DNA of 64,000 nucleotides from Streptomyces scopuliridis RB72 (lineage in GTDB: Bacteria; Actinomycetota; Actinomycetes; Streptomycetales; Streptomycetaceae), in contig NZ_JOEI01000022.1 of the NCBI RefSeq assembly GCF_000718095.1, forward strand, positions 30,875 to 94,874, given 5' to 3'. Every line of letters starts with the position of its first letter. Within the stretch, counting starts at the first letter, position 1. This document shows positions 19,401-30,500 of the stretch, one piece after another. The notes below the pieces were generated by a model that searched no databases, was not told the origin of the DNA, and was given only the letters and a program-made list of their open reading frames with translations. Both the position numbers and the translations under genes were made by a program.

Positions 19401-22400
19401 GAGACGGCCGGGGACCTGCCGGACTACATGATGCCCGCGGCCTTTGTGGTGCTGGACGAACTGCCGCTCAGCCCCAACGGCAAGGTCGACCGGCGGGCCC
19501 TGCCGGTGCCGGACTACTCCGCCACCGTGTCCGGCCGCGCACCGCGGACGCCGCAGGAGGAGATCCTGTGCGGACTCTTCGCGGAGATCCTCGGCGTGCC
19601 CGAGGTCGGGGTGGACGACAACTTCTTCGACCTCGGCGGGCACTCCCTGCTGGCCACCCGGCTGGTGAGCCGGATCCGCTCGGTCTTCGGCACGGAGCTG
19701 CCGATCCGCGCGCTGTTCGAGACCCCGAGCGTGGCCTCCGTCGCCGGATCGCTGCGGGAGGCGCCGCAGGGCAGGCCCGCGCTGCGCGGCGGACAGCGGC
19801 CGGCGAACCTGCCGCTGTCGTACGGCCAGACCCGGCTGTGGTTCCTCAACCGCCTGGAGGGCCGTAGCGCCACCTACAACCTGCCGGTCGCGCTGGAGCT
19901 GGACGGCCCGGTGGACGCCTCCGCGCTGCGCGCCGCGCTCGCCGACGTCGTCGCCCGCCACGAGTCGCTGCGCACGATCTTCCCCGAGCGCGACGGCGTT
20001 CCGTACCAGGTGGTGCTCGACCCGTCGGTCGCCGCGCCCGAGTTCACCGTGCTCGACCTCGCGGCGGACGAGCTGGACGGCGCGCTGCGGGGCATCGCCG
20101 ACCAAGGCTTCGACCTCACCGTCGAACCACCGCTGCGGGCCGCCCTGCTGCGAGCCGGCGAGCGGGAGTCGGTGCTCGTGGTCGTGATGCACCACATCGT
20201 CGTCGACGGCTGGTCGACCGGGCCGTTCGCCAGGGACCTCGCGGCCGCCTATGGCGCGCGGTGCACCGGTGCCGCGCCGCAGTGGACACCGCTGCCGGTG
20301 CAGTACCCGGACTACACCCTCTGGCAGCGTTCCGTGCTGGGCAGCGAGGCCGACCCGGACAGCGTGGCCTCGCGGCAGCTGGCGTACTGGCGCGAAGCGC
20401 TGGCCGGACTCCCGGACGAGCTCGGCCTGCCGACGGACCGGGCGCGCCCGGCGACTCCCTCCTACCGCGGCGGCTGGGTCACCTTCCGGCTCGACCCACG
20501 GCTGCACCGGAGCCTGAGCGCTGTTGCCAGGCGTTACCGGACGAGCATGTTCATGGTCCTCCAGGCCGGAGTGGCGGTGCTGTTGCACCGTCACGGCGCG
20601 GGCACCGACATCCCGCTGGGCACGCCGATCGCCGGCCGCACGGACGAGGCCCTCGACGAACTGGTGGGATTCTTCGTCAACACACTGGTGCTGCGCACCG
20701 ACCTGTCCGGCGACCCCACGTTCGCCGAGCTCCTCGACCGCGTCCGGGACGCCGACCTGGCCGCCTACGCCCACCAGGACGTTCCCTTCGAACGGCTGGT
20801 CGACGTGCTGGGCCCCGAGCGCGCCATGGCCCGTCACCCGCTCTTCCAGGTGATGGTCAGCCTGCACAACAACCCCGAGGCGGACTACGACCTTCCGGGG
20901 GTGCCCGCGCGGCGCCGCATGCTCGACCTGAACGTGGCGAAGTTCGATCTCAACATCAATCTGCGCGAGCTGTTCGACGCCGGCCACGAGCCCGCGGGGA
21001 TCGAGGCGGTCGCCGAGTACAGCTCGGACCTGTTCGACCACGACACCGTGGCGCGGATGACCGAGCGGTTCACCCACCTGATGGAACGGCTCTGCGCCGA
21101 ACCCGACCGGGCCATCGGCGACATCGACATCCTGACCTCCGCCGAGCGCACCCGGCTGCTGAGCGGCTGGAACGCCACGACCGCCGACCTCGGCCCGCAC
21201 TCGCTGATCGAGGCGATCGAGGCGGCGGCCGCCCGGAACCCCGAGCGTGTCGCGGTCGTCGCCGACGACGGCGAGGTCACCTACGCCGAACTGAACGCCC
21301 GCGCCAACCGGTTGGCCCGCTACCTGGCCGACCGGGGCGCCGGGCCTGAGGTCAGGGTCGCGGTGAGCCTGCCGCGCGGGCTGGACCTGGTGGTGGCGCT
21401 GCTCGCGGTGGGCAAGTCCGGCGCGGCCTACGTCCCGCTCGATCCGGCCTACCCGGCCGAGCGGGTGCGTCACATCCTCACCGACGGCTCGCCCGCGCTG
21501 GTGCTGACCACCCGCGAACTGGCCCACGACCTGCCCGTCGCGGCCGGGGCCGAGCTGATCGCGCTGGACGACCCCGCTACGCGGCAGCGGATCGCCGCTT
21601 TGCCGGAGACCGACCCGCCCGGCACGGCGCGCGGCGACCACCCGGCGTACGTGATCTACACCTCCGGTTCCACCGGCCGGCCCAAGGGCGTCGTGGTAAC
21701 CCGTGCGAACGTCACCAACTTCGTGCTGGACATGCGCGACCGGCTGCCGGTCAGCGAGGCGGACGGTCTGGTCGCGGTCACCACCGTCGCCTTCGACATC
21801 GCCGGGCTGGAGCTGTATGTACCGCTGGTGGCCGGGGCCCGGCTGGTGGTCGCCACCGCCGAGCAGGTGCGGGACGTGGACCAGCTCGCCGAGCTGATCA
21901 CCGGAGCCGGCGCGACCCTCGTCCAGGCGACGCCGACGCTGTGGCAGGCGCTGGCGTCCGAGCGCCCGGAGGCGCTGGCCGGGCTGCGGGTGCTGGTCGG
22001 CGGCGAGGCGCTGCCGGCAGGACTCGCCACCCGGCTGGGCGAGTTGTCCGCCGGGGTGCGCAACATGTACGGCCCCACCGAGACCACGGTATGGTCCACC
22101 ACCGCCGAGGTCGACGACCGGCCCGGCGCGCCCGCGATCGGCCGGCCGATCGCCAACACCCAGGTGTACGTGCTGGACTCCCGCCTCGCGCCGGTGCCGG
22201 CCGGTGTGGCGGGCGATCTGTACCTCGCCGGTGACGGCGTGGTCCGCGGCTATCTGGACCGACCCGGGCTGACCGCCGAGCGGTTCGTGGCGGACCCGTT
22301 CGGCCCGCCGGGCACCCGCATGTACCGCACCGGCGACCTGGCCCGGTGGAACACCGCGGGCGAGCTTGAGTTCGCCGGCCGCGTCGACGACCAGGTCAAG

Positions 22401-24455
22401 GTGCGCGGCTTCCGCATCGAACCCGGCGAGATCGAGGCCGTCCTCGCCGCCCACCCGGCGCTCGCCCAGGCCACCGTGGTGGCCCGCGCGGACCGTGAGG
22501 GAGACAAGCGCCTGGTGGCCTACCTCGTCGCCACGAGCGGGGGAGAGGTACCGGCCGCGGCCGAGCTACGGGAGTACGCGGCCCGCGTCCTTCCGGACTA
22601 CATGATCCCTGCCGCGTTCGTCGCCCTTGACGCCCTGCCGCTCACTCCGAACGGCAAGGTCGACCGCAAGCTGCTGCCGGCTCCCGACTTCATCGCGCTC
22701 ACCGGCGGCGAGGAACCGCGCACCCCCCGCGAGGAAGCGCTGTGCGAGGTGTTCGCAGAGGTCCTCGGCCTGCCCTCGGTGGGCGTCCGGGACAGCTTCT
22801 TCGACCTCGGCGGCGACAGCATCGTCTCGATCCGGCTGGTCAGCCGCGCCCGGAAGAAGGGCCTGAGGATCAAGCCCGAGGACGTTTTCGTCCACCGCAC
22901 CGTCGAAGGGCTGGCGTCCGTGGCGGCCGACGTCGCCGACATCGTCGTCGAATCACCCGGCAGCGGAACCGGCGGGGTCCCGCTCCCGCCGCCCGTGCAC
23001 GCGCTGCGGGAGCGGGGTGGCACGGTCGCGGCGTGGCACCGGTCGCTGCTGCTGGACGCCCCGTCCGGCCTGGACCTCGACCGGCTGCACGACATGGTGG
23101 GCATGCTCACCGACCGGCACGACGTGCTCCGGCTGGCACTCGGCAGGCACGATGACGGCCCCCGGTGGAGCCTGGAGGTCAGGCCCACCGGCACGGTGGA
23201 CGTCGGCAGCCGCATCACCCGCGTCGCGGTCGACGGGCCGGACGCCGACGGGCCGGCCGCCGTCCGCGACAACACCCGGCGGGCGGCCGGCCGACTCGAC
23301 CCCGAGGCGGGGGATGTCGCCCACTTCGTCTGGTTCGACGCCGGACCCGCCCGGCAGGGCCGGTTGCTCGTGGTTCTGCACCGGCTGGTGGCGGACGCGG
23401 CATCCTGGCGCATCCTGCGGACCGAACTGGCCGGCTGCTGGCGGGCCCTCACCGGTGACGTACCGGAAGCCCCCCGGCCGGTGGGGACCTCCTACCGACG
23501 CTGGGCCCAGCAACTGGTGGTCGCCGCGCAGGACCCGGAACGCGAGCGCGAACTGGACCTGTGGACGGGGATGCTCACCTCCGCGGAACCCCGGCTCACC
23601 GACCGGCCGACGGACCCCGGCGCGCCCGGCGCTTCGGGCACGCTTCGCCGTACGCTGCCGCAGCGGTCGACCGAACCGCTGCTCGGCCGGGTACCCGCCG
23701 CCTTCAACTGCGACGTGGACGACGTGCTGCTCACCGCGTTCGCGCTGGCCGTCGCGCACTGGCGGCGCCGGCACCTGCGCGACCACCGCGGCGGTACGAG
23801 CATCCTGCTGGACCTGGAGCGAGACGGACGCGAACCCTTCGCCGACGGCCAGGACCTGACCCGCACCCTGGGCTGGCTCGCCACGGAGCACCCCGTGCGC
23901 CTGGACCCCGGCACCGTCGACTGGGCCGAGCTGACCGCGGGCGGCCCGGCCGTCGGCACCGCCATCAAGGCGGTCAAGGAGCAACTGCGTTCGGTGCCGG
24001 ACCACGGCATCGGCTACGGCATGCTGCGCCACCTCAACCCGCGTACCGCCCCGGTGCTGGCCGGACTGCCCCGGCCGGCCATCGGCTTCGGCTACCTCGG
24101 CCGGCTCGACACCACGGAGCTCGCCGAGTGGCCGCTCTCCGCCGGATCGGCCGAATCGCTCCAGGCACCGGACCCGGGGCCGCGGACCGGGCACGCACTG
24201 GAGGTGACCGCCCTGGTCACCGACGGTCCTGACGGGCCGTGCCTCGTCCTCGCCTGCACCTGGGCAACCGATCTGTTCGACGAGACGGCCGTGCGGGACC
24301 TGGCCGACGACTGGCTTCGCGCGCTGGAAGCCCTCGCCGCCCATGCCGGGGCCGCGGGTGTCGGCGGCCACACCCCGTCCGACCTCTCCCTGGTCGGCCT
24401 CGACCAGGACGACATCGACGTACTGGAAGCTGACGGAAGGTTCTTCTCCTCATGA
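10230..24455 (+). CDS. sky29: Non-ribosomal peptide synthetase, modules 1-4 (C-A-T x4, terminal E)
   Basis: A 4741-residue NRPS with domain order C-A-T, C-A-T, C-A-T, C-A-T-E. GTG start with AAGGGAG nine bases before. Carrier Ser residues are 1015, 2076, 3139 and 4197. Condensation motifs HHxxxDG start at residues 139, 1197, 2258 and 3321, all intact. Read-off specificities are Thr, Ala(?), Asp-type and Gly. Having a condensation domain first and no loading module implies initiation by an external acyl donor, here most likely the cinnamoyl-ACP made by the upstream genes. The terminal epimerization domain follows a glycine module and has a damaged catalytic motif. The C-terminal tail ([10 protein letters not shown]...) looks like a communication-mediating donor for the next synthetase. 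The stop overlaps the next start (ATGA). The symbol is by recalled similarity to skyllamycin. Confidence 0.93.
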   Translation: MPQSGDTRLPLTPAQSGIWFAQRIDVTNTVYNIAEYVDIHGPIDPEFLETALRRVVGETDALRVRFAEQGDIPEQRILATVDFPFHVLDVSADADPVGRARTWMDEDRERPVDLFGDRLFTFALFRIAADRWFWYLRVHHILLDGASIAMFVPRVAQVYSALMAAVPVPANPFPPLRGLVDAARDYDGSTDREADRAFWTERLTGAQTPVSLSGGGQHLPRKVIRRSHLLGADETEAIRGIAREAGTGWPTVVVAALAVYLRRLTGTDEVVIGLPVAARQDQAMRAVPGSVSNLVPLRLRVRPDTSVSDLFTTVAAEMRQAVRHQRYRHEDMRRDLKLGPEQHLIGPHVNLILFDYGLDFAGLGATVRNLPSGPVTDLAIVLDTRAADGALRFDFDANSALYDDESLATHQDRFLDLLSRLCACDPGTPLGRLDVVTAGEVAHLLTRPVPVETPAATLPELFERVAADHPERTAVALDGVGHSYRVINARANRLARALISRGIGPERFVALALPRSVEMLVALLATLKAGAAYLPLDPAYPAERIAFMLADAAPDVVLTDTASAERLREAGAAELLALDDPLTAAEVAGRASGDVTDAERRAPLDPRHPAYMIYTSGSTGRPKGVVVPHRNVLRLFTATGHWFRFGAEDVWTLFHSYAFDFSVWEIWGPLLHGGKLVVVPHEVSRSPVEFLRLLARERVTVLNQTPSAFHQLMRADRENPEAGAELALRYVVFGGEALDPRRLESWYERHPDHAPVLVNMYGITETTVHVSHVALDRRTVLAERGSVIGVPIPDLGIYLLDDALRPVPPGVAAEMYVSGDGLARGYHQRADLTSHRFVADPFGAPGSRMYRTGDVACWTPDGELEFVGRADQQVKIRGFRIELGEVEAVVEGVAEVAQAAVIVREDQPGDKRLVAYLTPVGDRAGLDLRALREAVAAALPDYMVPAAFVVLPELPITVNGKLDRKALPEPEFVAGSAGRAPRTPAEEVLCGLFAEVLGVSSVTIDDNFFDVGGHSLLATRLVSRIRSVFGVELQIRTLFETPTVAAVAERVGSAENARSGVSPMPRPAEIPLSYAQNRLWFLDRLEGPGSAYNIPLVLRLSGPLDQDALLAAFGDLLARHESLRTVFPDVKGIPSQVVLDPEAATIELPVSAIAAEDLPAALAGCAAGPFDLATELPLHVDLFSLGEEEHVLSVVVHHVAADGWSLGVLAGDLSTAYAARVRRSEPDWQPLAAQYADYTLWQRNVLGDDRDPYSTMARQLAFWRSELAGLPEETALPTDRPRPAEADYQSDVVELGLPAELHHGLAELARQTGTTLFMVLQAGLASLLSVLGTGPDVVLGSPIAGRTDDALDRMVGFFVNTLVLRTDVSGDPTFRELLDRVRESDLAAYAHQDVPFERLVEVLNPERSLARHPLCQVLFSLQKKLDTTLDFPGLKAVAEPGVRTMAKFDLSFEFSEYVDGTGVPGGIDATVEFRMDLFDRSSVELLTDRLLRFLQVVVANPETPVRAVDVLSPAERRRILREWNDTHADVPAGTLVDLLERTAAENPDAVAVCDGSRSLTYGELHACANRLAHELITRGAGTERVVALGLPRSVDLVVALLAVLKSGAAYLPVDPSYPIERVALLLSDAAPVLLVSTEGVLAGWPEEAVAKVPALALDDPGTVESVAARPGTNPVDAERMAPLRPDNAAYVIYTSGSTGTPKGVVVQHRNVVNLVTWAAREIGTPALSHALASTSLNFDVSVFEIFGPLAAGGRIDVVRDLLALAERRDGWSGGMISAVPSALAQLISQDTVPASAGLLVLAGEALTGRAMTDIRAVMPKARIANIYGPTEATVYATAWYSDDGPAEPLIGRPVSNTQVYVLDSWLRPVPAAVAGELYLAGACLARGYLDRPALTAERFVASPFGPPGSRLYRTGDLVRWTPDGQLVYQGRTDEQVKVRGFRIETGEIESLIAKDPAVAQVVVVAREDRHHHKQLVAYVVPVSGSEADTERLRELVTTTLPSYMMPAAFVTLRRLPLNPNGKLDRNALPSPQFAGDKAGRQPRTPHEQVLCGLFAEILELSSVGIDDGFFDLGGHSLIANRLIIRIQSVLGVDLAVRDLFEAPTVSELAKLVEQAGTARPRVVPMERPAEVPVSFTQQRLWFLNRLEGPSPTYNLGVSLRFTGQADRAALYEALHDVMVRHESLRTVFRERDGVPIQYVVPPREARPRISVTELTEPELDAALTAAARRGFDLENELPIRAELFVLSPTEQVFLILVHHIAADGWSFAGLVSDFAGAYTARRAAHAPDWTPLPVQYADYALWQRQILGGLDDSGSVLRRQIDYWKSALAGLPDQLDLQTDRPRPALPSHGGGFVPIAIGAELHARLQEIARASGASLFMLMQAALAALLNRMGGGEDIPIGTSVAGRNDESLVDLIGFFVNTLVLRNDLSGDPTFRQLLGRVREADLSAYANQDVPFELLVETLKPERSLSRHPLFQVLLNFENTPEMELEFPGVRTRLHPVNTEVAKFDLSFSMGDRYADDGTPAGITGLLSYSTDLYDRVTAEDISARFRCLLESVAADPAQRVSELELLDEAGRRRILALGVGEIREEAPPTFVERFTHQVAKTPDAVALVCRDDEVTYHDLNERANRLAHHLIARGVGAEDWVAVALPRTPQLVVALIAVLKAGAAYLPLDPDYPPERIEFMVEDASAMLLITDSAVGAGIPDSADLPRLFLDDPATVGAVASRPVTDPTDADRLYPVSPHHSAYVIYTSGSTGRPKGVLTEQHCLSDYLRWSTSAYPSTTGAAVLHSPISFDLTVTALYTTLSVGGKVVLATLDDSDPRTLAALEKTPCTFLKATPSHLPLLEALPDAFSPTRELMLGGELLLGGTLTEWRTRHPAAHIYNGYGPTETTVNCTQYVIRAGEPVDSGPLPIGRPMPNTWLYVLDEALRPVPMGVAGELYVAGEGIARGYLHRPTMTAERFVPNPFGPSGSRMYRTGDIVKWTSDGELYFLRRIDDQVKVRGFRVEIGEIENALLRRPHVAQAAVVLREDTPGDRRLVAYLVPDGPLDEATVARETAGDLPDYMMPAAFVVLDELPLSPNGKVDRRALPVPDYSATVSGRAPRTPQEEILCGLFAEILGVPEVGVDDNFFDLGGHSLLATRLVSRIRSVFGTELPIRALFETPSVASVAGSLREAPQGRPALRGGQRPANLPLSYGQTRLWFLNRLEGRSATYNLPVALELDGPVDASALRAALADVVARHESLRTIFPERDGVPYQVVLDPSVAAPEFTVLDLAADELDGALRGIADQGFDLTVEPPLRAALLRAGERESVLVVVMHHIVVDGWSTGPFARDLAAAYGARCTGAAPQWTPLPVQYPDYTLWQRSVLGSEADPDSVASRQLAYWREALAGLPDELGLPTDRARPATPSYRGGWVTFRLDPRLHRSLSAVARRYRTSMFMVLQAGVAVLLHRHGAGTDIPLGTPIAGRTDEALDELVGFFVNTLVLRTDLSGDPTFAELLDRVRDADLAAYAHQDVPFERLVDVLGPERAMARHPLFQVMVSLHNNPEADYDLPGVPARRRMLDLNVAKFDLNINLRELFDAGHEPAGIEAVAEYSSDLFDHDTVARMTERFTHLMERLCAEPDRAIGDIDILTSAERTRLLSGWNATTADLGPHSLIEAIEAAAARNPERVAVVADDGEVTYAELNARANRLARYLADRGAGPEVRVAVSLPRGLDLVVALLAVGKSGAAYVPLDPAYPAERVRHILTDGSPALVLTTRELAHDLPVAAGAELIALDDPATRQRIAALPETDPPGTARGDHPAYVIYTSGSTGRPKGVVVTRANVTNFVLDMRDRLPVSEADGLVAVTTVAFDIAGLELYVPLVAGARLVVATAEQVRDVDQLAELITGAGATLVQATPTLWQALASERPEALAGLRVLVGGEALPAGLATRLGELSAGVRNMYGPTETTVWSTTAEVDDRPGAPAIGRPIANTQVYVLDSRLAPVPAGVAGDLYLAGDGVVRGYLDRPGLTAERFVADPFGPPGTRMYRTGDLARWNTAGELEFAGRVDDQVKVRGFRIEPGEIEAVLAAHPALAQATVVARADREGDKRLVAYLVATSGGEVPAAAELREYAARVLPDYMIPAAFVALDALPLTPNGKVDRKLLPAPDFIALTGGEEPRTPREEALCEVFAEVLGLPSVGVRDSFFDLGGDSIVSIRLVSRARKKGLRIKPEDVFVHRTVEGLASVAADVADIVVESPGSGTGGVPLPPPVHALRERGGTVAAWHRSLLLDAPSGLDLDRLHDMVGMLTDRHDVLRLALGRHDDGPRWSLEVRPTGTVDVGSRITRVAVDGPDADGPAAVRDNTRRAAGRLDPEAGDVAHFVWFDAGPARQGRLLVVLHRLVADAASWRILRTELAGCWRALTGDVPEAPRPVGTSYRRWAQQLVVAAQDPERERELDLWTGMLTSAEPRLTDRPTDPGAPGASGTLRRTLPQRSTEPLLGRVPAAFNCDVDDVLLTAFALAVAHWRRRHLRDHRGGTSILLDLERDGREPFADGQDLTRTLGWLATEHPVRLDPGTVDWAELTAGGPAVGTAIKAVKEQLRSVPDHGIGYGMLRHLNPRTAPVLAGLPRPAIGFGYLGRLDTTELAEWPLSAGSAESLQAPDPGPRTGHALEVTALVTDGPDGPCLVLACTWATDLFDETAVRDLADDWLRALEALAAHAGAAGVGGHTPSDLSLVGLDQDDIDVLEADGRFFSS
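13416..16595 (+). other. NRPS module 2: C-A(Ala?)-T
   Basis: Adenylation code DVFSVAIVYK read by eye. A small hydrophobic residue, most likely Ala, is predicted, partly by analogy with skyllamycin position 2. C-domain motif HHVAADG at residue 1197; carrier Ser2076 in GGHS. Confidence 0.6.
16596..19790 (+). other. NRPS module 3: C-A(Asp-type, probably 3-methyl-Asp)-T
   Basis: Adenylation code DLTKMGGVNK. The DLTK prefix marks the Asp/Asn/methyl-Asp group. The glutamate mutase genes at 59008-60827 make 3-methylaspartate the best guess for the substrate. C-domain HHIAADG at residue 2258; carrier Ser3139. Confidence 0.65.
19791..24455 (+). other. NRPS module 4: C-A(Gly)-T-E(degenerate)
   Basis: Adenylation code DILQLGMVWK indicates glycine. 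The carrier is of the GGDS type (Ser4197) that normally precedes epimerization domains. The E domain (about residues 4245-4700) reads [10 protein letters not shown] at residue 4384 where active E domains have HHxxxDGxSW, and ERDGRE where EGHGRE is usual. It cannot have a stereochemical job on glycine and is probably inactive. Confidence 0.8.
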
Positions 24456-27400
24456 CGAAGCCGGGATTCCAGGACGTTCTGCCGCTCTCGCCACTGCAGG
24501 AAGGCCTGCTGTTCCACACCGTCTACCACGAGCGCTCGCTGGACATCTACACAGCCAGACTCCGCATCGACCTCGACGGTGAGCTGGACACGGCCGCGAT
24601 GCGGGAGTCGGTGGCGAGCCTGCTGCGCCGGCACCCCAACCTGCGGGCCGCCTTCCGCCACGAGCGGCTCAGCAGACCGGTGCAGCTCATACCCCGCGAC
24701 GTGCCTCTGCCGTGGGAGGAGTTCGACCTGCGCGGCCTGCCCGAGGAGCGGCAGGCGGCGGAGCTGCGGGAGCGCACCGAGGCCGCGTCGGACCGTACCT
24801 TCGACCTGACCAGGCCCCCGCTGCTGCACTTCACGCTGATTCACCACGGTGAGCGCAGCCACCGGTTGATCATGGCGCACCACCACATCCTGCTGGACGG
24901 CTGGTCGGTGGGCAGGCTGATGACTGACCTGTTCACCCTCTACGCGACGGACGGCGACGAGTCGGCGCTGCCGCCCGTGACGCCCTACCGCGACTACCTC
25001 GCCTGGCTGGCCGGGCAGGACCGCGCGGCGGCGGAGGAGGCGTGGCGGACCGTGCTCCACGGGGTCGAGGAGCCGACCCGGCTCGTGCCAGAGGACCGGC
25101 TGCGCGCCCCCGTCGCGCCGGAACGCCTTGTGGTGGAGGTCCCGGGGGAGCTGAGCCGCGAGCTGACCGCGATGGCACGCAAGCACGACCTGACCCTCAA
25201 CACGGTCTTCCAGGGAGCCTGGGCGGTCGTCCTCGGCCGTCTGACCGGCCGTAGCGACGTGGTCTTCGGCGGCACCGTCTCCGGACGTCCGGCGGACATC
25301 CCCGGAGTGGAGAGCATCGTCGGCCTGTTCATCAACACGCTGCCCGTACGGGTGCGGCTGGACCCGGCCGAGCCGGTGGGCGAGATGCTGGCCCGGTTCC
25401 AGCGGCAGCAGGCCGGGCTCATGTCCCACCAGCACCTGAACCTGCCCGATGTGCACGCCCTGGCCGGCGCGTCCGGTGAGCTGTTCGACACGATCACCGT
25501 CACCGAGAACTACCCCTTCGACGAGAAGGGCTTCCGGGAGCTGGCCGGCCTGACCATCGTCGGCGCGCAGGGTGCGGACGCCAACCACTACCCGCTCAGC
25601 GTGGCCGCCCTCCCCGGTGAGACGCTGCGGATCCGCTTCGGCTACCGGCCCGACGTCTTCAGCCCGGCAGACATAGAGGCGATCGGCGACCGGCTGGTGC
25701 GGGCGCTGGAAGCCGTGGTGCGTGACCCGGGCCGCCCCGTCGGCCGCCTGGATCTGCTCGCCGCGAACGAGCGCGACGAGGTCCTGCACGCCCGCGACGA
25801 CACCGGGACCGAGCGCCCGCGGACCCTGCCGGAGCTGTTCGCCGCGCGGGTCCACCAGGCGCCGGCGGACCCGGCCGTGATCTTCGAGGACACCACGCTG
25901 TCCTACGCCGAGCTGGACCGCCGGGCGAACCAGTTGGCCCACCGCCTCGTCGCGGCCGGAGCCCGGCCGGAGCAGTTCGTCGCCCTGGCACTGCCGCGGT
26001 CGGCGGAACTGGCCGTCGCCGTGCTCGCCGTGCACAAGGCCGGCGCCGCGTATCTTCCGGTGGACCCGGACTACCCGGCCGACCGCATCGCGTACATGCT
26101 GGACGACGCGCGGCCCCGGATCGTGCTGACCACCGCCGCCATCGCCGAGACCCTGCCGGCCGGCGGCCCGCCACGGATCGTGCTGGACGACCCGGACACC
26201 ATGGCGCGCGTCGCCGCCGCTCCGGGCGACCGGGCGCCGGCCCCGGCGACGACGGTGGACCATCCCGCCTACCTCATCTACACCTCCGGATCCACCGGCA
26301 GGCCCAAGGGCGTCGTGGTCTCGCACCGCGGCATCGCGAGCCTGGTCGCCGCGCAGATCGAACGGTTCGAGGTCGGTCCCGGCAGCCGCGTACTGCAGTT
26401 CGCCTCGATCAGCTTCGACGCGGCGTTCTGGGAGCTGGTCATGGGCCTGCTGACCGGCGCGGCCCTCGTACTCGCGCCGGCCGAACGGGTCCGCCCGGGC
26501 AGGCCGTTGGCCGAGCTTGTCGCCGAACGGGGCGTGACCCATGCCACGATCCCGCCGGCCGCGCTCGCCGTGCTCGACCGGGACGCGCTGCCCGAGGGCA
26601 TCACGCTGGTGGTGGCCGGCGAGGCGACCGCGCCGGAGCTGGTCGGCCGCTGGTCGGCCGGCCGCCGCATGATCAACGCGTACGGCCCCTCCGAAACCAC
26701 CGTCTGCGCCACCATGAGCGCGCCGCTGGCGGGAGAGACGGCCCCGCCGATCGGCGGCCCGATCACCGGCACCCGGGTCTACCTGCTGGACTCCGCGCTG
26801 CGCCCGGTGCTGCCCGGCGTGCCCGGCGAACTGTACGTGGCCGGGGCCGGCCTGGCCCGCGGCTACCTGGACCGGCCGGGGCTGACCGCCGAGCGCTTCG
26901 TGGCCAACCCCTTTGAGGGCCCTGGTGCCAGGATGTACCGCACCGGCGACGTGGCGACCCGCAACGCCCACGGCCAACTGGTCTTCCACGGGCGCGCCGA
27001 CAGCCAGGTGAAACTGCACGGCTTCCGCATCGAACCCGGCGAGATCGAGTCGGTACTGCTCGCCCGGGACGACATCGCCCAGGCCACCGTGATCATCCGC
27101 GAGGACCGGCCCGGCGACCACAGGCTGGTGGCCTACCTGGTCCCCGGGGCCGGCGCCGAGACGCCGGGCGTGGCCGCCCTGCGCGCGGGGGTCTCGGGCA
27201 CCCTGCCGTCGTACATGGTGCCGGCGGCCTTCGTCGTCCTCGACGAACTCCCGCTGACCCCCAACGGGAAGCTGGACAAGCGCGCGCTGCCCGCCCCGGA
27301 CTTCTCCGGCGTGGCCTCGGGCCGCACGCCGCGGACCCCCCAGGAGGAGATTCTCTGCGGGCTGTTCGCGGAGATCCTCGGCGCGTCCGTGGTGAGCATC

Positions 27401-27570
27401 GACGACAGCTTCTTCGAACTCGGCGGTCACTCGCTGCTGGCGACCCGGCTGGTCACCCGGATCCGCTCGGTGTTCGGCGTGCAGTTCTCAATGCGCAGCC
27501 TCTTCGAAGCGCCGACCGTGGCCGGGCTCGCCCAACTGCTCACCTCGCAGGGCCCGGTCACCCGGCGGAT
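24452..27570 (+). other. NRPS module 5: C-A(Phe)-T
   Basis: Adenylation code DAWTVAAVCK, a standard phenylalanine code. HHILLDG at residue 144 and carrier Ser994. If the cluster follows the skyllamycin plan, carrier-bound Phe is beta-hydroxylated by the P450 at 50404-51675. Confidence 0.82.
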
Positions 27571-30500
27571 CGAACCTGCCCCGCGTCCGGCCGATGTCCC
27601 CCTGTCGATGCAGCAGACCAGGCTGTGGTTCCTCAACCGGTTCGAGGGCCCGAGCCCGGCGTACAACGTGCCCATGGCCGCCCGGCTGACCGGACCGCTG
27701 GACGTCGGGGCGCTGCGCATGGCGCTGGCCGATGTGGCCCGGCGGCACGATTGTCTGCGCACGGTGTTCCCGGAGCGCGACGGCATGCCCTGTCAGGTCG
27801 TGGTGGACACCACACCGGATCTGACCGTGACCGACGTCGAACCGGCCGGTCTGGACGCGGCGCTGGTCGAGGCCGCGAGCCAGTGCTTCGACCTGACCGC
27901 CGAGCCACCGGTGCGGGCGCGGCTGCTGCGGCTCGGCGACGAGGAGCACGTCCTGCTGGTGCTGATGCACCACATCGTGATGGACGAGTGGTCGGCCGTG
28001 CCGTTCGGCCGTGACCTCTCCGCTGCCTACGGCGCTCGCCGCGAGGGCGGTGAGCCGCCATTCGAACCGCTCCCGGTGCAGTACGCGGACTTCGCCCTGT
28101 GGCAGCGCGACGTACTCGGCAGCGAGGACGACCCGGGCAGCACGGTGTCACGGCACCTGGCCTTCTGGCGCGAGGCGCTGGCCGGGCTGCCGCTCGAACT
28201 GGACCTGCCGGTCGACCGGCCGCGTCCGGCGACCGCCTCCTACCGGGGCGGCACGGTGCCCTTCCGGATCAACCAGGAGGTCCACCGGCGCCTCGTCGCG
28301 CTCTCCCGTAACTGCCAGGCCAGCGTGTTCATGACGTTGCAGGCGGGCCTCGCGGTGCTGCTGCACCGGCTGGGCGCCGGAGACGACATCCCGCTCGGCA
28401 CCCCGATCGCCGGGCGCAGTGACGAGTCGCTGGACGACCTGGTCGGCTTCTTCATCAACACCCTGGTGCTGCGCACCGACCTGTCCGGTGATCCCGACTT
28501 CCGTGAACTGCTGGGCCGGGTGCGGGAGGCCGACCTGGCCGCCTACGGCCACCAGGAGGTGCCGTTCGAGCGGTTGGTGGAGGTGCTGAACCCCGACCGC
28601 TCGATGGCCCGGCACCCGCTCTTCCAGGTGATGCTCACTCTCCACAACAACCCGACAGCGCCGTTCCGGCTGCCGGGGGTGCGGGTCGGCAGGCAGCGCG
28701 TCGACGCCGCGGTGGCCAAGTTCGACCTGCTGTTCAGTCTGCGCGAGAGCTACACGCCCGACGGACGTCCCGGCGGCGTCGAGGGCTTCGTCGAGTACAG
28801 CGAGGACCTGTTCGACGAGCAGACCGCCGAGCGCATCGCGGCCTCGTTCGTGAGAGTGCTGGAGGGCGCCGTCGCCGACCCCGGCCGCGCGGTGAGCAAG
28901 GTCGAGGTGCTGGACCCGGTCGCCCGCCACGACCTGCTGGTCACCCGCAACGACACCGAGCACCCGGTACCCGGCGCCTCGCTGCCCGCGCTGTTCGAGG
29001 CCCGGGTCGCGGCACACCCCGACGCCCCCGCACTGGTGTACGGCGACGAGGAGCTGACGTACGCCGGACTGAACGCGCGGGCCAACCGGCTCGCCCGCCT
29101 TCTGATCGGCCGCGGCATCGGTCCCGAGAGCATCGTGGGGCTGGCCCTGCCCCGCTCGGCGGAGCTGATCGTCGGCCTGCTCGCCGTGCTCAAGGCGGGC
29201 GCGGGCTATCTGCCGGTCGACCCGGAGTACCCGGCCGAGCGGATCGCCTTCATGCTTGAGGACGCCAATCCCGGGGCGCTGCTGACGACCACCGAGGTCG
29301 CCGGCCGACTGCCCGCCGGGCAGCCGGCGCTGTCGCTGGACGATCCACGGGTGCTCGCCGAACTGGCCGAGCCGGCGGACACCGACCCCCGCGACGACGA
29401 GCGGACCGTCCCGCTGCTGCCGCGGCACCCCGCCTACCTGATCTACACCTCCGGCTCGACGGGCCGCCCCAAGGGCGTGGTGATGCCGGGCGGCGCGCTG
29501 GTCAACCTGATGTCCTGGCACGCCGCGACCATCCCCGCCGAACCACAAGCCCGGGTCGCCCAGTTCACCGCGATCAGCTTCGACGTCTCGGCCCAGGAGA
29601 TCCTCTCCGCCCTGCTGGACGGCAAGACGCTCGTGATGCCGGACGAGGAGACCCGGCGCGACCCGGCGCGGTTCGCGGCCTGGCTGCGGGAGCGGCACGT
29701 CACCGAGCTGTACGCGCCCACCATGATGCTGGACGCCCTCGGAGAGGCGGTCGTGGAGCACGGCATCGACCTGCCCGCCCTGCGGCATGTCTCCCAGGCC
29801 GGCGAGGCCCTGGTGCTGGGCGATCGCGTCCGTGAACTGTGCGGCGCGGCCCCGCGGACGCTGCACAACCACTACGGCCCGTCCGAGACGCACGTGGTCA
29901 CCGCCCACACCCCGCCGGCGGACGGTCGGGGCCTGCGCGGGAGACCGGTGCCGATCGGGCGTCCCGTGTGGAACACCCAGGTGTACGTGCTGGACGCGGC
30001 CCTGCGTCCGGTACCGGACGGCGTCATCGGCGAACTGTACGTGGCCGGCGCGCAGTTGGCGCGCGGCTACCACGACCGGCCGGGCCTCACCGCGGAGCGG
30101 TTCACGGCCGACCCGTTCGGACCGCCCGGCACCCGCGTGTACCGCACCGGCGACCTGGTGCGCTGGAACGGCGACGGCCTCCTGGAGTACACCGGCCGTT
30201 CGGACCACCAGGTGAAGATCCGCGGCTTCCGGATCGAACCGGGCGAGATCGAGGCCGTACTGCGCGCACACCCCGAGGTCGCCCGGGCCGCCGTCGTGGC
30301 CCAGGACGACCGGAGCGGCGGCCGGCGGCTGGTCGGCTACGTGGTGCCGGTCGCCGGCCCCGTCCGCCCGGCCGCGCTGCGCGCGCACGTCGCGGCGGCG
30401 CTGCCGGACCACATGGTGCCCGGGGCGTTCGTGGCCCTGGACGAGTTCCCGCTGACGCCCAGCGGCAAGCTGGACCGGGCCGCGCTGCCGCTGCCCGAGG

